From Phaeocystidibacter sp965659725 (GTDB lineage: Bacteria > Bacteroidota > Bacteroidia > Flavobacteriales > Schleiferiaceae): a stretch of 64,000 bases of DNA. Positions within the stretch are counted from its first letter, which is position 1, and each line of letters opens with the position of its first letter. The DNA is taken from the NCBI GenBank assembly GCA_965659725.1, contig CBFHXG010000008.1, positions 1 to 64,000 of the forward strand, written 5' to 3'. A program made the position numbers and the translations under genes. Shown one piece after another: positions 51,497-60,073 of this stretch. The notes beneath the pieces are model-generated. The model saw nothing but the letters and a program-made list of their open reading frames with translations. It was not told the DNA's origin and ran no database searches.

Positions 51497-53698
51497 TTAT
51501 TCTGTTAAAATAATACGAAAGCTCTTTCCAGCAATCTCTGTCCATACTTTCAAAACATATACGCCACTGGGAAGTTCATGGATGTCTATTTTGTTCGATC
51601 TCGATGAAATTTCTCCACTACATACACGCGTTCCTCGAAGGTCGATCAAAGAATACTGGGCTACACCGTTCAATCCATCTACCTTCAAATAGCTGGAGGC
51701 AGGATTGGGGTAGATCCTCCAACGCGAATCGATTTCATCTAGATCCAGGTCGTTTTGCATGATCACATCAATGGTATCCACATATGCACACCCTAGAGGT
51801 GACGTGGCGCGGATCTCAAGGGTGAAATTGGTCCTTGACGTGGAGCTGTCGATGTAGACCTGTGGAGCATTGGAAAGAACGCTATTCGAACCGATATTCG
51901 TCCAACTCACCTGCGTATATCCATGGTCGATCTCTAAGAGTCCACCGCTCCAACCCAAGATCGTATCCTCTGGCCAATCCATCTTTAAAGAGTCTGTCTT
52001 GAATTCAATGTACTGCGGACTTGTGGAACATTTACCCGTGGGGTTGAAGCCATAGTCGTACGAGATGGTCGCCGTCATTGCCCGGTTGGGATAGTCGGCA
52101 CCGAAGTTATACGCTATGCCGCTACCCGATTGAAAGCGCAGGGCGGTAGAATGAAAGGTCACAGGGTTGGGAACACTTTGGTAGCGCAAGGACTGTCCGC
52201 TTGATGCAAAGTGAATGTAAACACCAAGGGTGTCTCCAGCCGCCATTTGATAGGGGAGAGGAAGGCTGATCGAATCCCCAGATTGATTCACTTGGACCGT
52301 ATCCGTGAGCAATCGGGTCCATTGTCCAGGTTGACCCTCCTTGCCCAAGTAAGATCCGGGAGTGATATCGATGATCGGGTACAGCGTTCCCGTGGATGCG
52401 CTCACAAAGTGTATCTCCTCCAATGTGACAGCGCTATCAGCGATCAAGTTGAACATGTTACCATTGAAGGATATGTTGCTAGAGCTCGCCGCCGTTAAGC
52501 GGTCTTCCAAAACAAATGGCCCTACGGCCGACTGAATGAAGAGGCCCGTATCTTTTTCAAACAGGAAGTCGCTCACATTGATCCGGTTCAAATTCCCATT
52601 CAACCAATACAAGGTATCTCCCACGGAAGGATGCAGAGGCAGGTGAACGGAATCGCCGTAGCAGAAGTAGTTCTTTGGTTCTAATCCAGACACAGGCTGC
52701 TGATAGAATGTCTTGAAAACGGTAAATGCATCGTTGTTTGGATTGATGTCTTGAGGACAAATGATGGTTACATCAAACCTATGCGTACCGGGCGTAAGTG
52801 AGTCTCCAAACCAAATGATGGGCTTAGAACACGATCCAACAAGGAAGGGTACAATAGACGAAATAGAATCAGTTCCATCGATCAATATGCTGATCTCTAC
52901 ATTGTTGGCATCAGAATCGCCTAGATTGGCAAAAGCTACGCTAAATTGGGTTTGATTTCCTGCACAGGCCTGACCTTGAACAAACAAGTCTATCCCCTTC
53001 AGATCTACTCCACCTATCGCTGGAATGATGTGCACTAATAGGTCGTGATTCCATACCTGTTGAAAGAGGATCCTATGACCCGCATCGTTGAGGTGGACGG
53101 CATCGGCTGCGTAGGAGGGGCTAACGACTCCATTCGAATCCGCTAGTGGCGTGAAGAAATCGATGGCATTTGGACCAAACATGACCTGAATGGAGTCTTT
53201 CACAGAAGCTTGATACGCACCCCAATTACCAGCTATGGGCTGAGTTGTGCAGATGTAAACGGGTACGCCGTTGTTCCAACCATGTCGGTATAAGGAATCA
53301 AAATTTGCGAGTTGCTCCGACATCGGCCATTGCCTGTCGTTACTGGGAAGGTTGATGACGATGGCATCGGGGTTCAAGCTCAGTGCTTCTGTAATATTGT
53401 GTGCACTATCAACGGTAGGTCGGTTTGATGGAGTGATGAAATTATCCGGCATGATGCGATAGGTAGTATAGCCACCCACCGCTAGGTTGATCACTTCATT
53501 GTTGGGATTGATCTGTTTTAAACCAGCTCGATATCGGTTCACCCATGTGCTGTCAGGGTGACTTGGTCCAGTGCCGGCGGCTGTTGAGGAGCCGAGGACC
53601 ACAATGCGAACGGGCAGCTCATCTGTGCACGCATTGCGCGTAATTTGGGCTGATAGTCCCGATGATATGAGCAAAATTGTAAAGAGGAGGTATTTCAC
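51497..53698 (-). CDS. Secreted SGNH/GDSL hydrolase with T9SS type A tail
   Basis: A 733-residue protein. GTG at 53698 is chosen as the start because it gives a signal peptide (MKYLLFTILLISSGLSAQ); a TTG at 53713 would add 5 residues. The SGNH domain (residues 30-225) shows VVLGSSTAAG (Ser), a Gly-block near NLAVGGYTT, NLPSNDR (Asn) and DAVHLNDAG (Asp/His). A long beta-rich middle part (CARDB-like near 240-330, then further Ig-like strands) follows. The C-terminus begins RIYPNPASSYLKV and ends FRIILTE, the type A sorting domain. It is an ester or acetyl hydrolase acting outside the cell; the substrate may be glycan acetyl groups. Confidence 0.85.
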   Translation of the reverse strand: MKYLLFTILLISSGLSAQITRNACTDELPVRIVVLGSSTAAGTGPSHPDSTWVNRYRAGLKQINPNNEVINLAVGGYTTYRIMPDNFITPSNRPTVDSAHNITEALSLNPDAIVINLPSNDRQWPMSEQLANFDSLYRHGWNNGVPVYICTTQPIAGNWGAYQASVKDSIQVMFGPNAIDFFTPLADSNGVVSPSYAADAVHLNDAGHRILFQQVWNHDLLVHIIPAIGGVDLKGIDLFVQGQACAGNQTQFSVAFANLGDSDANNVEISILIDGTDSISSIVPFLVGSCSKPIIWFGDSLTPGTHRFDVTIICPQDINPNNDAFTVFKTFYQQPVSGLEPKNYFCYGDSVHLPLHPSVGDTLYWLNGNLNRINVSDFLFEKDTGLFIQSAVGPFVLEDRLTAASSSNISFNGNMFNLIADSAVTLEEIHFVSASTGTLYPIIDITPGSYLGKEGQPGQWTRLLTDTVQVNQSGDSISLPLPYQMAAGDTLGVYIHFASSGQSLRYQSVPNPVTFHSTALRFQSGSGIAYNFGADYPNRAMTATISYDYGFNPTGKCSTSPQYIEFKTDSLKMDWPEDTILGWSGGLLEIDHGYTQVSWTNIGSNSVLSNAPQVYIDSSTSRTNFTLEIRATSPLGCAYVDTIDVIMQNDLDLDEIDSRWRIYPNPASSYLKVDGLNGVAQYSLIDLRGTRVCSGEISSRSNKIDIHELPSGVYVLKVWTEIAGKSFRIILTE

Positions 53699-53738
53699 TC
53701 CTACAAGATGCAAATTTTGAAGATGTCAATCGATTCTC

Positions 53739-54602
53739 TCAATCAACGAAATCTAGGATAGAGGCAATCACCTTGTCGTCGCTCAATATCCGACGATGGC
53801 CCAAACCTTCGGTAAGGATCAGCTTTGAACCTTTCCAGTTTTCATGCAGCGCCTCGGCTTGTTCATAATGAACATCGATATCCTGTTTATCATGAACGAT
53901 CAATCCCTGGACGGTCATTTTCTTAGCTAAATGACGTGGTGCCATGGCTTCGATATCCGGACTATAATTGTCGTTCAGGTATTGCTCAAGGTATTGATTA
54001 TATCGATGATCGAGATGCAAGCGATCACAGAAATCCGAGATCACATCAGCAATGGATGAAGGAGCACCCAGGATGACGAGCTTCTTAACGTTCAAGCCTT
54101 GATCAAGTGCGTTGAAGGCCGCAGCGCCGCCAATGCTATGGGCGATCAACACGTCCACCGTTCCGATATGCTCAGCCGTAGCCATAATGGCGTCGGTGAA
54201 CTGAAGCATGTGCGTGCGCTTACCTGGATTATTACCGTGCGCTTGGGCTGTGATGGTCACTACTTTGTAACCCGCCTTGACCAGAGCTGGAGCAAGGGCA
54301 TAGGCTTGAGAGCCTCGTCCGGACCATCCGTGAATGAACACTGCGGTCTTATCACCATTACCTAAGGTACGCAGTGTGATCTGCTTTCCATCCACTTGCA
54401 GATTCTCACGCTCGGCCTCTTCCACAAACGGACGTTCACGATCGGGTAGGGAGAATGGGATTGGGGTAAAGAACCGCTTCCGAACTTCTGTAGCCGCCCA
54501 ATTGAAATTGAAGAATTGCAAGGTGGAAACGTATCTCAAATACCACTTTGGGATCTGAAAACTCGGTGTATTGGCAGATGTTACATCCTTATTTTGCTCC
54601 AT
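53739..54602 (-). CDS. Alpha/beta hydrolase
   Basis: A 287-residue hydrolase. The start at 54602 (MEQNKDV) is chosen; an upstream frame start at 54734 adds 44 residues that overlap the next gene. The oxyanion motif FIHGWSGRGSQAY, the nucleophile elbow AHSIGG (the first Gly of GxSxG is Ala), the acidic residue in HDKQDIDV and the histidine in GLGHRRIL make up a plausible triad. A hydrophobic N-terminal segment (FNFNWAATEVRKRFF) suggests membrane association. The substrate is unknown. It lies 40 bases upstream of the SGNH hydrolase gene on the same strand. Confidence 0.82.
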   Translation of the reverse strand: MEQNKDVTSANTPSFQIPKWYLRYVSTLQFFNFNWAATEVRKRFFTPIPFSLPDRERPFVEEAERENLQVDGKQITLRTLGNGDKTAVFIHGWSGRGSQAYALAPALVKAGYKVVTITAQAHGNNPGKRTHMLQFTDAIMATAEHIGTVDVLIAHSIGGAAAFNALDQGLNVKKLVILGAPSSIADVISDFCDRLHLDHRYNQYLEQYLNDNYSPDIEAMAPRHLAKKMTVQGLIVHDKQDIDVHYEQAEALHENWKGSKLILTEGLGHRRILSDDKVIASILDFVD

Positions 54603-54625
54603 AGTGCAAAGGTGGGAAATGTCCT

Positions 54626-55858
54626 TTAAAGTAGCCTCTTGATTCCGATAGTAGGCGCGTAGATGGAATAGAAGTTTCCTGGATCGAATGGTAGTTCTTG
54701 ATAGGTATAGGTAAAGTCGAGGATGAACATCCAATTCTGACTAATGGCCTGTTGCCACTCGGCGCCTATTTGGGCGGTTTGCAGTATCTCGATCACTTCA
54801 CCGGCTCCCACTTGAATGCGTCGTGCGTCTGGTGAGAATCCATAGTTACCTCTCAGGGTCACCCAGCTTCTACTATCTTTCAAGAACCTTCTGGCAAAGA
54901 AATTACCGGTAAAATCGGTACCATCATCTTGCGGTGTGATGAAAGGGCGGAAGGAGAATAGGTATTTGCCGGTGTAGTAATTCACCGATCCGGTGTACAT
55001 GGTAACGGTGGATTGTGGGCCGAAATAGAGATGTCTCATACCGGCTGAGATCTCGAATCCATTACCTACATCTCCGTATAACTCCACTCCAAATCGATGT
55101 TCTGGGAAAACGGCGGTATTCGATGAATAGCCATAATTCAGATACCCATAGATTCGGTCGGTGATGAGCGGGTAAAGATCTATTTGGCCCTGATATCCCG
55201 TTTCATTGAATCGGTTGGCCATGTTCACTCGGGCGATACCTACACCGTATTTGGTGGATTGTCCCACTTGGACAGTGCCGTAGTACATCGTTTCATATTG
55301 CTCGCTGAAGGTTTCAACGGAACCGATGACATCTACGGAGTGGTTAACAAGTCGGCGAAGGGCATTTTGTCGGATAGAGTTGGCTTCCGGCGTATCGAAA
55401 TTGGTCAATTCATCAACGGCAGTGCGGAATTCGCGCAACTTAAATAGGGCAAAAGCACGCCGGGTGTGGATCTCCTGGTATGATACTTCATTGGAGTCTA
55501 CCCTTTTTTCAGCTTCATCCATTTGACTGATCACTTCTGAATACTTCTTTTCCCAAATAAGCACATCGCCATAACCTAGATAGGCCGGTAGATAATCGGG
55601 AGCTTCAAGGATGATATTAGAGAAGTAATGGTAGGCGGAGTCGTAATTACCTTACCATGCGTGGGTTTTACCCACAAAATTGAAAAGGTCGTAATACTGT
55701 GGATACTCCCTCATTGCAGGCCTCAATAACTGCCTGGCCTCTTGATATTTACCTTCGGCAGTGAGCTTTCTAGCTTCTTCGAATTGTTTGTCGGCATCTA
55801 ATTGTCCCCAAGATGTAAAGGCGAGGAGCAAACCGAGAACGGAAAGGTGTAGCTTCAT
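54626..55858 (-). pseudogene. YaiO-like TPR/outer-membrane beta-barrel gene interrupted by an in-frame TAA
   Basis: From ATG at 55858 the frame encodes a signal peptide (MKLHLSVLGLLLAFTSWGQ) and a first TPR (KQFEEARKLTAEGKYQEAR), reaches TAA at 55652-55654 after 68 codons, and continues open in the same frame to 54626. The sequence after the stop continues directly: GNYDSAYHYFSNIILEAPDY, then more TPR-like helices and a C-terminal barrel with the YaiO pattern (GYLNYGYSSNTAVFPEHRFG, YFGPQSTVTMYTGSVNYYTG). Relatives have a WxGxYDEA motif here, so GAA or AAA may have become TAA by one change. The product would be a 410-residue outer-membrane protein. Error or true pseudogene cannot be told apart. 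Confidence 0.82.
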
Positions 55859-55987
55859 GAATGGTCGCAAACGTTTCTACTAGTGTAAGAAAGTAATGAA
55901 GTGGGAGGGGAAGAAAGTTGGGATAGGAGAAAGTGAGAGTGATATTCTGACTCTCGACATCATTCTCAAGATAGTAATCTATGGAAA

Positions 55988-56020
55988 TAAAAAATCCCGG
56001 ATCAAGAACTGATCGGGATT
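55988..56020 (-). terminator. Terminator of tRNA-Leu
   Basis: On the minus strand an ATCCCGATC/GATCCGGGAT stem is followed by TTTTTTA. It lies immediately after the tRNA-Leu 3' end. Confidence 0.8.
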
Positions 56021-56021
56021 C

Positions 56022-56108
56022 TGGTGCCCAGGACTGGATTCGAACCAGCACGAGCAAATGCTCACCACCCCCTCAAGATGGCGTGTCTACCAATTTCACC
56101 ACCTGGGC
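56022..56108 (-). tRNA. tRNA-Leu (GAG)
   Basis: An 87-base class II tRNA with a long variable arm (GGTGAGCATTTGCTCGT-like). The acceptor is GCCCAGG/CCTGGGC with discriminator A, the CCA end is encoded, and the anticodon is GAG in a TTGAGGG loop. Confidence 0.93.
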
Positions 56109-56129
56109 CAATGTGTTCTGTGTATAACT

Positions 56130-56164
56130 AAAAAACGGAGCAGCAGAACACCACTCCTCCGTTC
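56130..56164 (-). terminator. Terminator of tRNA-Lys
   Basis: On the minus strand AACGGAG/CTCCGTT forms a stem followed by TTTTTT. It lies between tRNA-Lys and tRNA-Leu, so the two are separate transcripts or one is attenuated here. Confidence 0.7.
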
Positions 56165-56168
56165 TTAG

Positions 56169-56241
56169 TGACCCGACAGGGGCTCGAACCCTGGACCCGC
56201 ACATTAAAAGTGTGCTGCTCTACCAACTGAGCTATCGAGTC
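56169..56241 (-). tRNA. tRNA-Lys (TTT)
   Basis: A 73-base cloverleaf. Acceptor GACTCGA/TCGGGTC with one wobble pair and discriminator A; anticodon TTT in an ACTTTTA loop; T-arm CCAGGGTTCGAGCCCCTG. CCA is not encoded. Confidence 0.95.
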
Positions 56242-56385
56242 ATCGCCTATGAACTATTGTCCGAAAGCGGGTGCAAATATAAAGGCTTTATTCTTACGAC
56301 CAAACCCCATCGGGAAGAAAATTCTCAAGTCAATTTCAAGCCTCTAAAAATCAATAATCAAGGATTTCAGGTTTCTTTTCCGATG

Positions 56386-56393
56386 TACATTTG
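56386..56393 (+). promoter_or_regulatory. -7 element just before aroK
   Basis: TACATTTG fits TAnnTTTG and ends 4 bases before the aroK ATG at 56398, so the transcript would have almost no leader. A longer frame from 56212 runs through tRNA-Lys sequence and is not credible. Confidence 0.5.
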
Positions 56394-56397
56394 TAGT

Positions 56398-56922
56398 ATG
56401 AAAATCGTGCTGATCGGATACATGGCTAGCGGTAAAACCGCAGTGGCAAAGGAACTGAGTAAGAGGACACACATCCCCGCTTATGACCTCGACCATTATA
56501 TCGAGGAGAAGAATCAAATGGATGTGGCCACCTTCATCCGAGAGAAGGGAGAGATCAAATTCAGGAAAGAGGAGTATGAGCGACTCCATGAGATCCTCCA
56601 ATTCGATCATTTCATCCTTTCAAGCGGTGGTGGAACGCCATGTTATTACGATAATATTCAGCAAATGAAAGAAGGAGCCTATGTCGTTTATTTACAATGG
56701 CCCCTTTCGGTTCTTTTAAGCCGATTAAAGGCCGAACGCGAAAACCGTCCGCTATTCGACGGTGTTAAGGAGGAAGATATGCCAGAGTATGTAGCAAAGC
56801 ATATCTTCGACCGACGTCCTTTTTACGAACAAGCCGATCACATCATCTTCGGAAAAGATCAATCTCCAGAAGAGCTGGCGACAGAAATCTATGACGCATG
56901 GAAAAATCACTCAATGATATAA
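56398..56922 (+). CDS. aroK: Shikimate kinase
   Basis: A 174-residue P-loop kinase of standard length. Walker A is GYMASGKTAVA near residues 7-17; YDLDHYIEEK binds shikimate, FRKEEYERL and SSGGGTPCY follow, and the LID arginine segment is ENRPLFDG. It phosphorylates shikimate in the pathway that ends with aroC, also in this window. Its 3' end overlaps the nitroreductase gene by 25 bases, so the two are translationally linked. Confidence 0.92.
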   Translation: MKIVLIGYMASGKTAVAKELSKRTHIPAYDLDHYIEEKNQMDVATFIREKGEIKFRKEEYERLHEILQFDHFILSSGGGTPCYYDNIQQMKEGAYVVYLQWPLSVLLSRLKAERENRPLFDGVKEEDMPEYVAKHIFDRRPFYEQADHIIFGKDQSPEELATEIYDAWKNHSMI

Positions 56923-57473
56923 TCGAACACAGACGTACCATTAAACCCGACAAGTACACCGGGAATACCCTCGATGATCAAACGATACGCGAGATCCTGG
57001 AAGCCGCGAACTGGGCGCCTACGCATGGGTATACCGAACCGTGGCGGTTTGTGGTCTTTACAGAAGACGGCAAGGAGAAGCTCATCGATCTTTTGTATGC
57101 GCTCGATAAGGAAGATCACGGTGAAAATGAAGTGCGCTATTCTAAGATCCGAGCTCGTGTGGAACGCAGTTCGCACATCATTGCCATTGGAATGAAGCGC
57201 GGAAACAACCCTAAGATCCCATTCATTGAAGAAGCGCAAGCCGTTGCAGCAGCCGTTCAGAATATGTGGTTATTGGCCTCTGAGAAGGGTTTAGGTGCCT
57301 ACTGGAGTACCGGAGCCATTGGATACGATTCACGCCTCACCAAAGCCCTTGGCTGGAATGGGGAAGAGGATACCGCTATGGGGTTCTTCTATATCGGGGA
57401 GTTCACAGGCGAGTGGCCTCAAGGAAGACGTCTTTCTCCAATTACCGATAAAGTGCGCTGGGAAAGAGGTTGA
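56898..57473 (+). CDS. Nitroreductase family protein (YdjA-like)
   Basis: A 191-residue FMN-dependent nitroreductase. The RRTIKPDKYTG start, AANWAPTHGYTEPWRFVVF and the C-terminal GLGAYWSTGAI motif fit the YdjA-like compact branch, which has a smaller fold than NfsA/NfsB. It would reduce nitroaromatics or quinones with NAD(P)H. It starts inside the end of aroK. Convergent with the PRTase gene, with 10 bases between stops. Confidence 0.85.
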   Translation: MEKSLNDIIEHRRTIKPDKYTGNTLDDQTIREILEAANWAPTHGYTEPWRFVVFTEDGKEKLIDLLYALDKEDHGENEVRYSKIRARVERSSHIIAIGMKRGNNPKIPFIEEAQAVAAAVQNMWLLASEKGLGAYWSTGAIGYDSRLTKALGWNGEEDTAMGFFYIGEFTGEWPQGRRLSPITDKVRWERG

Positions 57474-57483
57474 TACGTATACC

Positions 57484-57987
57484 TTAATCCAAGTAAACCG
57501 TGGCGTCGTCGCCGTCAAATTTAACGCCTACATGTTCCTGAAGGGACGTGGAAAGTGACATGCCTTTCACATCGGCCTTGATAGGGAACCGCTTGTGGTT
57601 GCGGTCGACAAGGACTGCAGTGGTGCACATCTTCACGTTGGCTTCGAGAATATGGCGAACTCCATAGATCAAGGTAGATCCACTGTTCAGCACATCATCC
57701 ACTACTACCACGCTCTTATCGTCCAGGTCACTCAGCTCACCGTGTAGGATCACATCATCGCTAGGCTCGCGTTTGTTGATCTCCATCTTGATGAGTGAAC
57801 ATTGAATAGGTGAGACCTTTGCGATGTGTTGAGTAAGCATCTCAGCGATCTTGTAGCCGCTCTCTGCAATGCCTATGATGAAGATCTCTTTCTCCGCTAT
57901 GTTTCGCTCATAGATCTCCCAGGCAATACGCTCGATCTTGCGCTTTACCGTGGCCGAATCCATTACGATTGTAGGTGCAGTACTCAT
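57484..57987 (-). CDS. PyrR-like phosphoribosyltransferase
   Basis: A 167-residue PRTase-fold protein. The PRPP motif VVVVDDVLNSGSTL is diagnostic; IGIAESGY and the later VLVDRNHKRFPIKAD match the PyrR/uracil PRTase-like group. The ATG at 57987 is chosen; the open frame extends 55 residues further upstream into the TPMT-like gene and is not credible. PyrR proteins regulate pyrimidine operons or salvage uracil; hypoxanthine PRTase is an alternative. It lies downstream of the methyltransferase and RlmD genes on the same strand. Confidence 0.78.
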   Translation of the reverse strand: MSTAPTIVMDSATVKRKIERIAWEIYERNIAEKEIFIIGIAESGYKIAEMLTQHIAKVSPIQCSLIKMEINKREPSDDVILHGELSDLDDKSVVVVDDVLNSGSTLIYGVRHILEANVKMCTTAVLVDRNHKRFPIKADVKGMSLSTSLQEHVGVKFDGDDATVYLD

Positions 57988-58018
57988 GTGTTTCGAATTG
58001 CTGTGGAAGATACTAAAA

Positions 58019-58600
58019 CTAGGCTGGCTTTTTGAGTTCAAAGAATAACTCATTGCCCTGCCTCGGCTCAATGCTGTTGTAGCACATCTGGATATTGACG
58101 ATCTCAAAGTGAGGCTCAAAACGCTCCCTGTATTCTTCCTCGCTCCCTCCAAAAGGAGGTCCTTTTTCGGTCAACGGAAAGTTGAATAACACACCAGCAA
58201 GTCGGCCTTTCGGATGGAGTAGTTCATGCATCTTTGACGCATAACGATCTCTCAAGCTCGGGTCCAAGGCACAGAAGAAGGTCTGTTCCAAGATCAGGTC
58301 GTACGAGCCCTCATGCTCAAAGAAGTCGCCAACCTTGAATTGCTCCTCCGGAAAGTCGGGAACTCTTTGCAGGAAGTTCGATTTTGCCGTAGGACTAAAG
58401 TCCATGAGGGTAATGTTTCTAAACCCTTTTTTCCATAAGGCTTCCGCCTCATAGGCATGTCCACATCCAGGGATGAAGATCGCTTCATCTGTATCGTGAA
58501 GGGTAGCATATTCAACCAGGGCAGGAGAGGCATAGCCGATGTCCCAACCCCATGTTTTCTCCACATATCTTTCATCCCAATACTCGGCGTTCAGATCCAT
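58019..58600 (-). CDS. TPMT-like SAM-dependent methyltransferase
   Basis: A 193-residue Rossmann methyltransferase. The N-terminal WDERYVEKTWGWDIGYASPAL, the SAM-binding IPGCGHAYEAEALWKKG and the C-terminal GPPFGGSEEEYRERF match the thiopurine S-methyltransferase/thiol-methyltransferase family. Bacterial members methylate tellurite, selenite or thiols. It begins 3 bases after the RlmD stop and is probably in the same transcript. Confidence 0.82.
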   Translation of the reverse strand: MDLNAEYWDERYVEKTWGWDIGYASPALVEYATLHDTDEAIFIPGCGHAYEAEALWKKGFRNITLMDFSPTAKSNFLQRVPDFPEEQFKVGDFFEHEGSYDLILEQTFFCALDPSLRDRYASKMHELLHPKGRLAGVLFNFPLTEKGPPFGGSEEEYRERFEPHFEIVNIQMCYNSIEPRQGNELFFELKKPA

Positions 58601-58602
58601 AG

Positions 58603-60036
58603 CTATTTCTTTTCGAGAACCACTACGTTTTCAATGTGATGCGTTTGCGGGAACATGTCTACCGCTCTCGATTTCACCACGGTATATTTTTCCTGAAGTA
58701 GACCAAGATCCCTTGCTTGTGTGGCAGAATTACAGCTCACATAAACGATTCTATTTGGTTCCATTTTCAGCAATTGCTCTACCACTTTCGCGTGCATTCC
58801 GTCTCGTGGAGGATCGGTTACCACCACTTCAGGCATGCCATGTTCCGCAACGAAATCTTCCGTTAGTGCTTCCTTCATATCGCCAACTACGAATTCGGTG
58901 TTTTTCAAGCCGTTCAATTCGGCATTGAAGTTGGCATCCTGAATGGCCTCGGGAACACTCTCGATCCCAATGACCCTGCCCGCCTTTTGTGCCAAGAAAC
59001 AGGCGATGGTTCCCGTTCCCGTATAGAGGTCATACACGAGTTCATCACCTTTTAGGTCGGCAAATTCCAGGGCCTGCACATAAAGATTATGTGCTTGCTT
59101 AGGGTTGGTTTGATAGAAGGATTTCGGTCCTACTTTGAATCGTAGTTTCTCCTGTGGCTTGTAGTACGCTGGCATCTCTTCGAAGATGTGGTCTCTACCT
59201 GTAAACAGCTCAATATCACAATCATAAATACTATCGTTGCCTTTTTGATTGATGGTGTAGAGCAAGGATGTGATCTGTGGAAATTCCTTCTGTAATGCGT
59301 TCATGAGCCCATCCCTTGCCTCCTTATGGTCATCGTAGAATTGGATCAACACCATAACCTCACCACTCAAGGCGGTACGGATCATCAAGGTGCGCAACAA
59401 TCCCGATTGCTCACGAAGGTCGAAGAAAGCGAGATCGTGTTTCAAGGCATATTCGCGAACGAAGTTTCGGATCTCATTGCTTGGATCGGGTTGAAGGTGA
59501 CAGTGAGTGACATTCAAAACCTTATCCCACATTCCAGGAATGTGGAAGCCCAGTGCATCTGGTTTTTGGATCTTTTCTCCCGAATCGATCTCCTCTTGGG
59601 TCATCCAACGCTTGTTGGAGAAAGAGAACTCCATCTTATTGCGGTAAAAGTAGGGATCGTCACATCCCATGATCGGCATGTACTGCTCCACTTCAACGTG
59701 TCCTAATCGCTTGAGGTTATTGGCTACTTCGGATTCCTTGTACTCGAGTTGCTTGGAATAGTCCCAGTTTTGCCATTTGCAACCTCCGCAGGTTCCAAAA
59801 TGCTTGCATTCTGGTTTAACTCTGTCTTTGGATAGCTCTACGTATTCAATGGCTTTCCCTTCCATGTAGGAGCGCTTCTTCTTGAAAACGCGTACATCTA
59901 CAACATCACCAGGAACTGCATTTTGAATGAAAACAACACGACCGTCTTCGGTTTTACCCACGCCTTTGCCTTTTGCACCAGCGCCGTGTACTGAAATGCC
60001 CTCAAGAATGATGGGCTTCTTTGACCTTCTTCCCAT
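58603..60036 (-). CDS. rlmD: 23S rRNA (uracil-C5)-methyltransferase RlmD (TrmA family)
   Basis: A 477-residue protein. The start at 60036 (MGRRSKK) is used; an upstream in-frame extension of 29 residues overlaps the protease gene. An N-terminal TRAM domain (VHGAGAKGKGVGKTEDGRVVF) is followed by the iron-sulfur cysteines CKHFGTCGGCKW. The SAM-binding DLYTGTGTIACFLAQ, TDPPRDGMHAKV and catalytic VYVSCNSATQARD motifs follow. It makes m5U in 23S rRNA (U1939 in E. coli). Related to RlmCD and TrmA; the TRAM domain and Fe-S site support the Rlm branch. Confidence 0.85.
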   Translation of the reverse strand: MGRRSKKPIILEGISVHGAGAKGKGVGKTEDGRVVFIQNAVPGDVVDVRVFKKKRSYMEGKAIEYVELSKDRVKPECKHFGTCGGCKWQNWDYSKQLEYKESEVANNLKRLGHVEVEQYMPIMGCDDPYFYRNKMEFSFSNKRWMTQEEIDSGEKIQKPDALGFHIPGMWDKVLNVTHCHLQPDPSNEIRNFVREYALKHDLAFFDLREQSGLLRTLMIRTALSGEVMVLIQFYDDHKEARDGLMNALQKEFPQITSLLYTINQKGNDSIYDCDIELFTGRDHIFEEMPAYYKPQEKLRFKVGPKSFYQTNPKQAHNLYVQALEFADLKGDELVYDLYTGTGTIACFLAQKAGRVIGIESVPEAIQDANFNAELNGLKNTEFVVGDMKEALTEDFVAEHGMPEVVVTDPPRDGMHAKVVEQLLKMEPNRIVYVSCNSATQARDLGLLQEKYTVVKSRAVDMFPQTHHIENVVVLEKK

Positions 60037-60073
60037 AGGCGGCAAAGGTAGTAGAAGGAAGTGTAGATTAGGT

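Noticed and set aside
56212..56397. N-terminal extension of 62 codons to aroK
   Set aside because: It would start inside tRNA-Lys on the opposite strand; a promoter element lies just before the ATG at 56398 and the shikimate kinase fold begins there.
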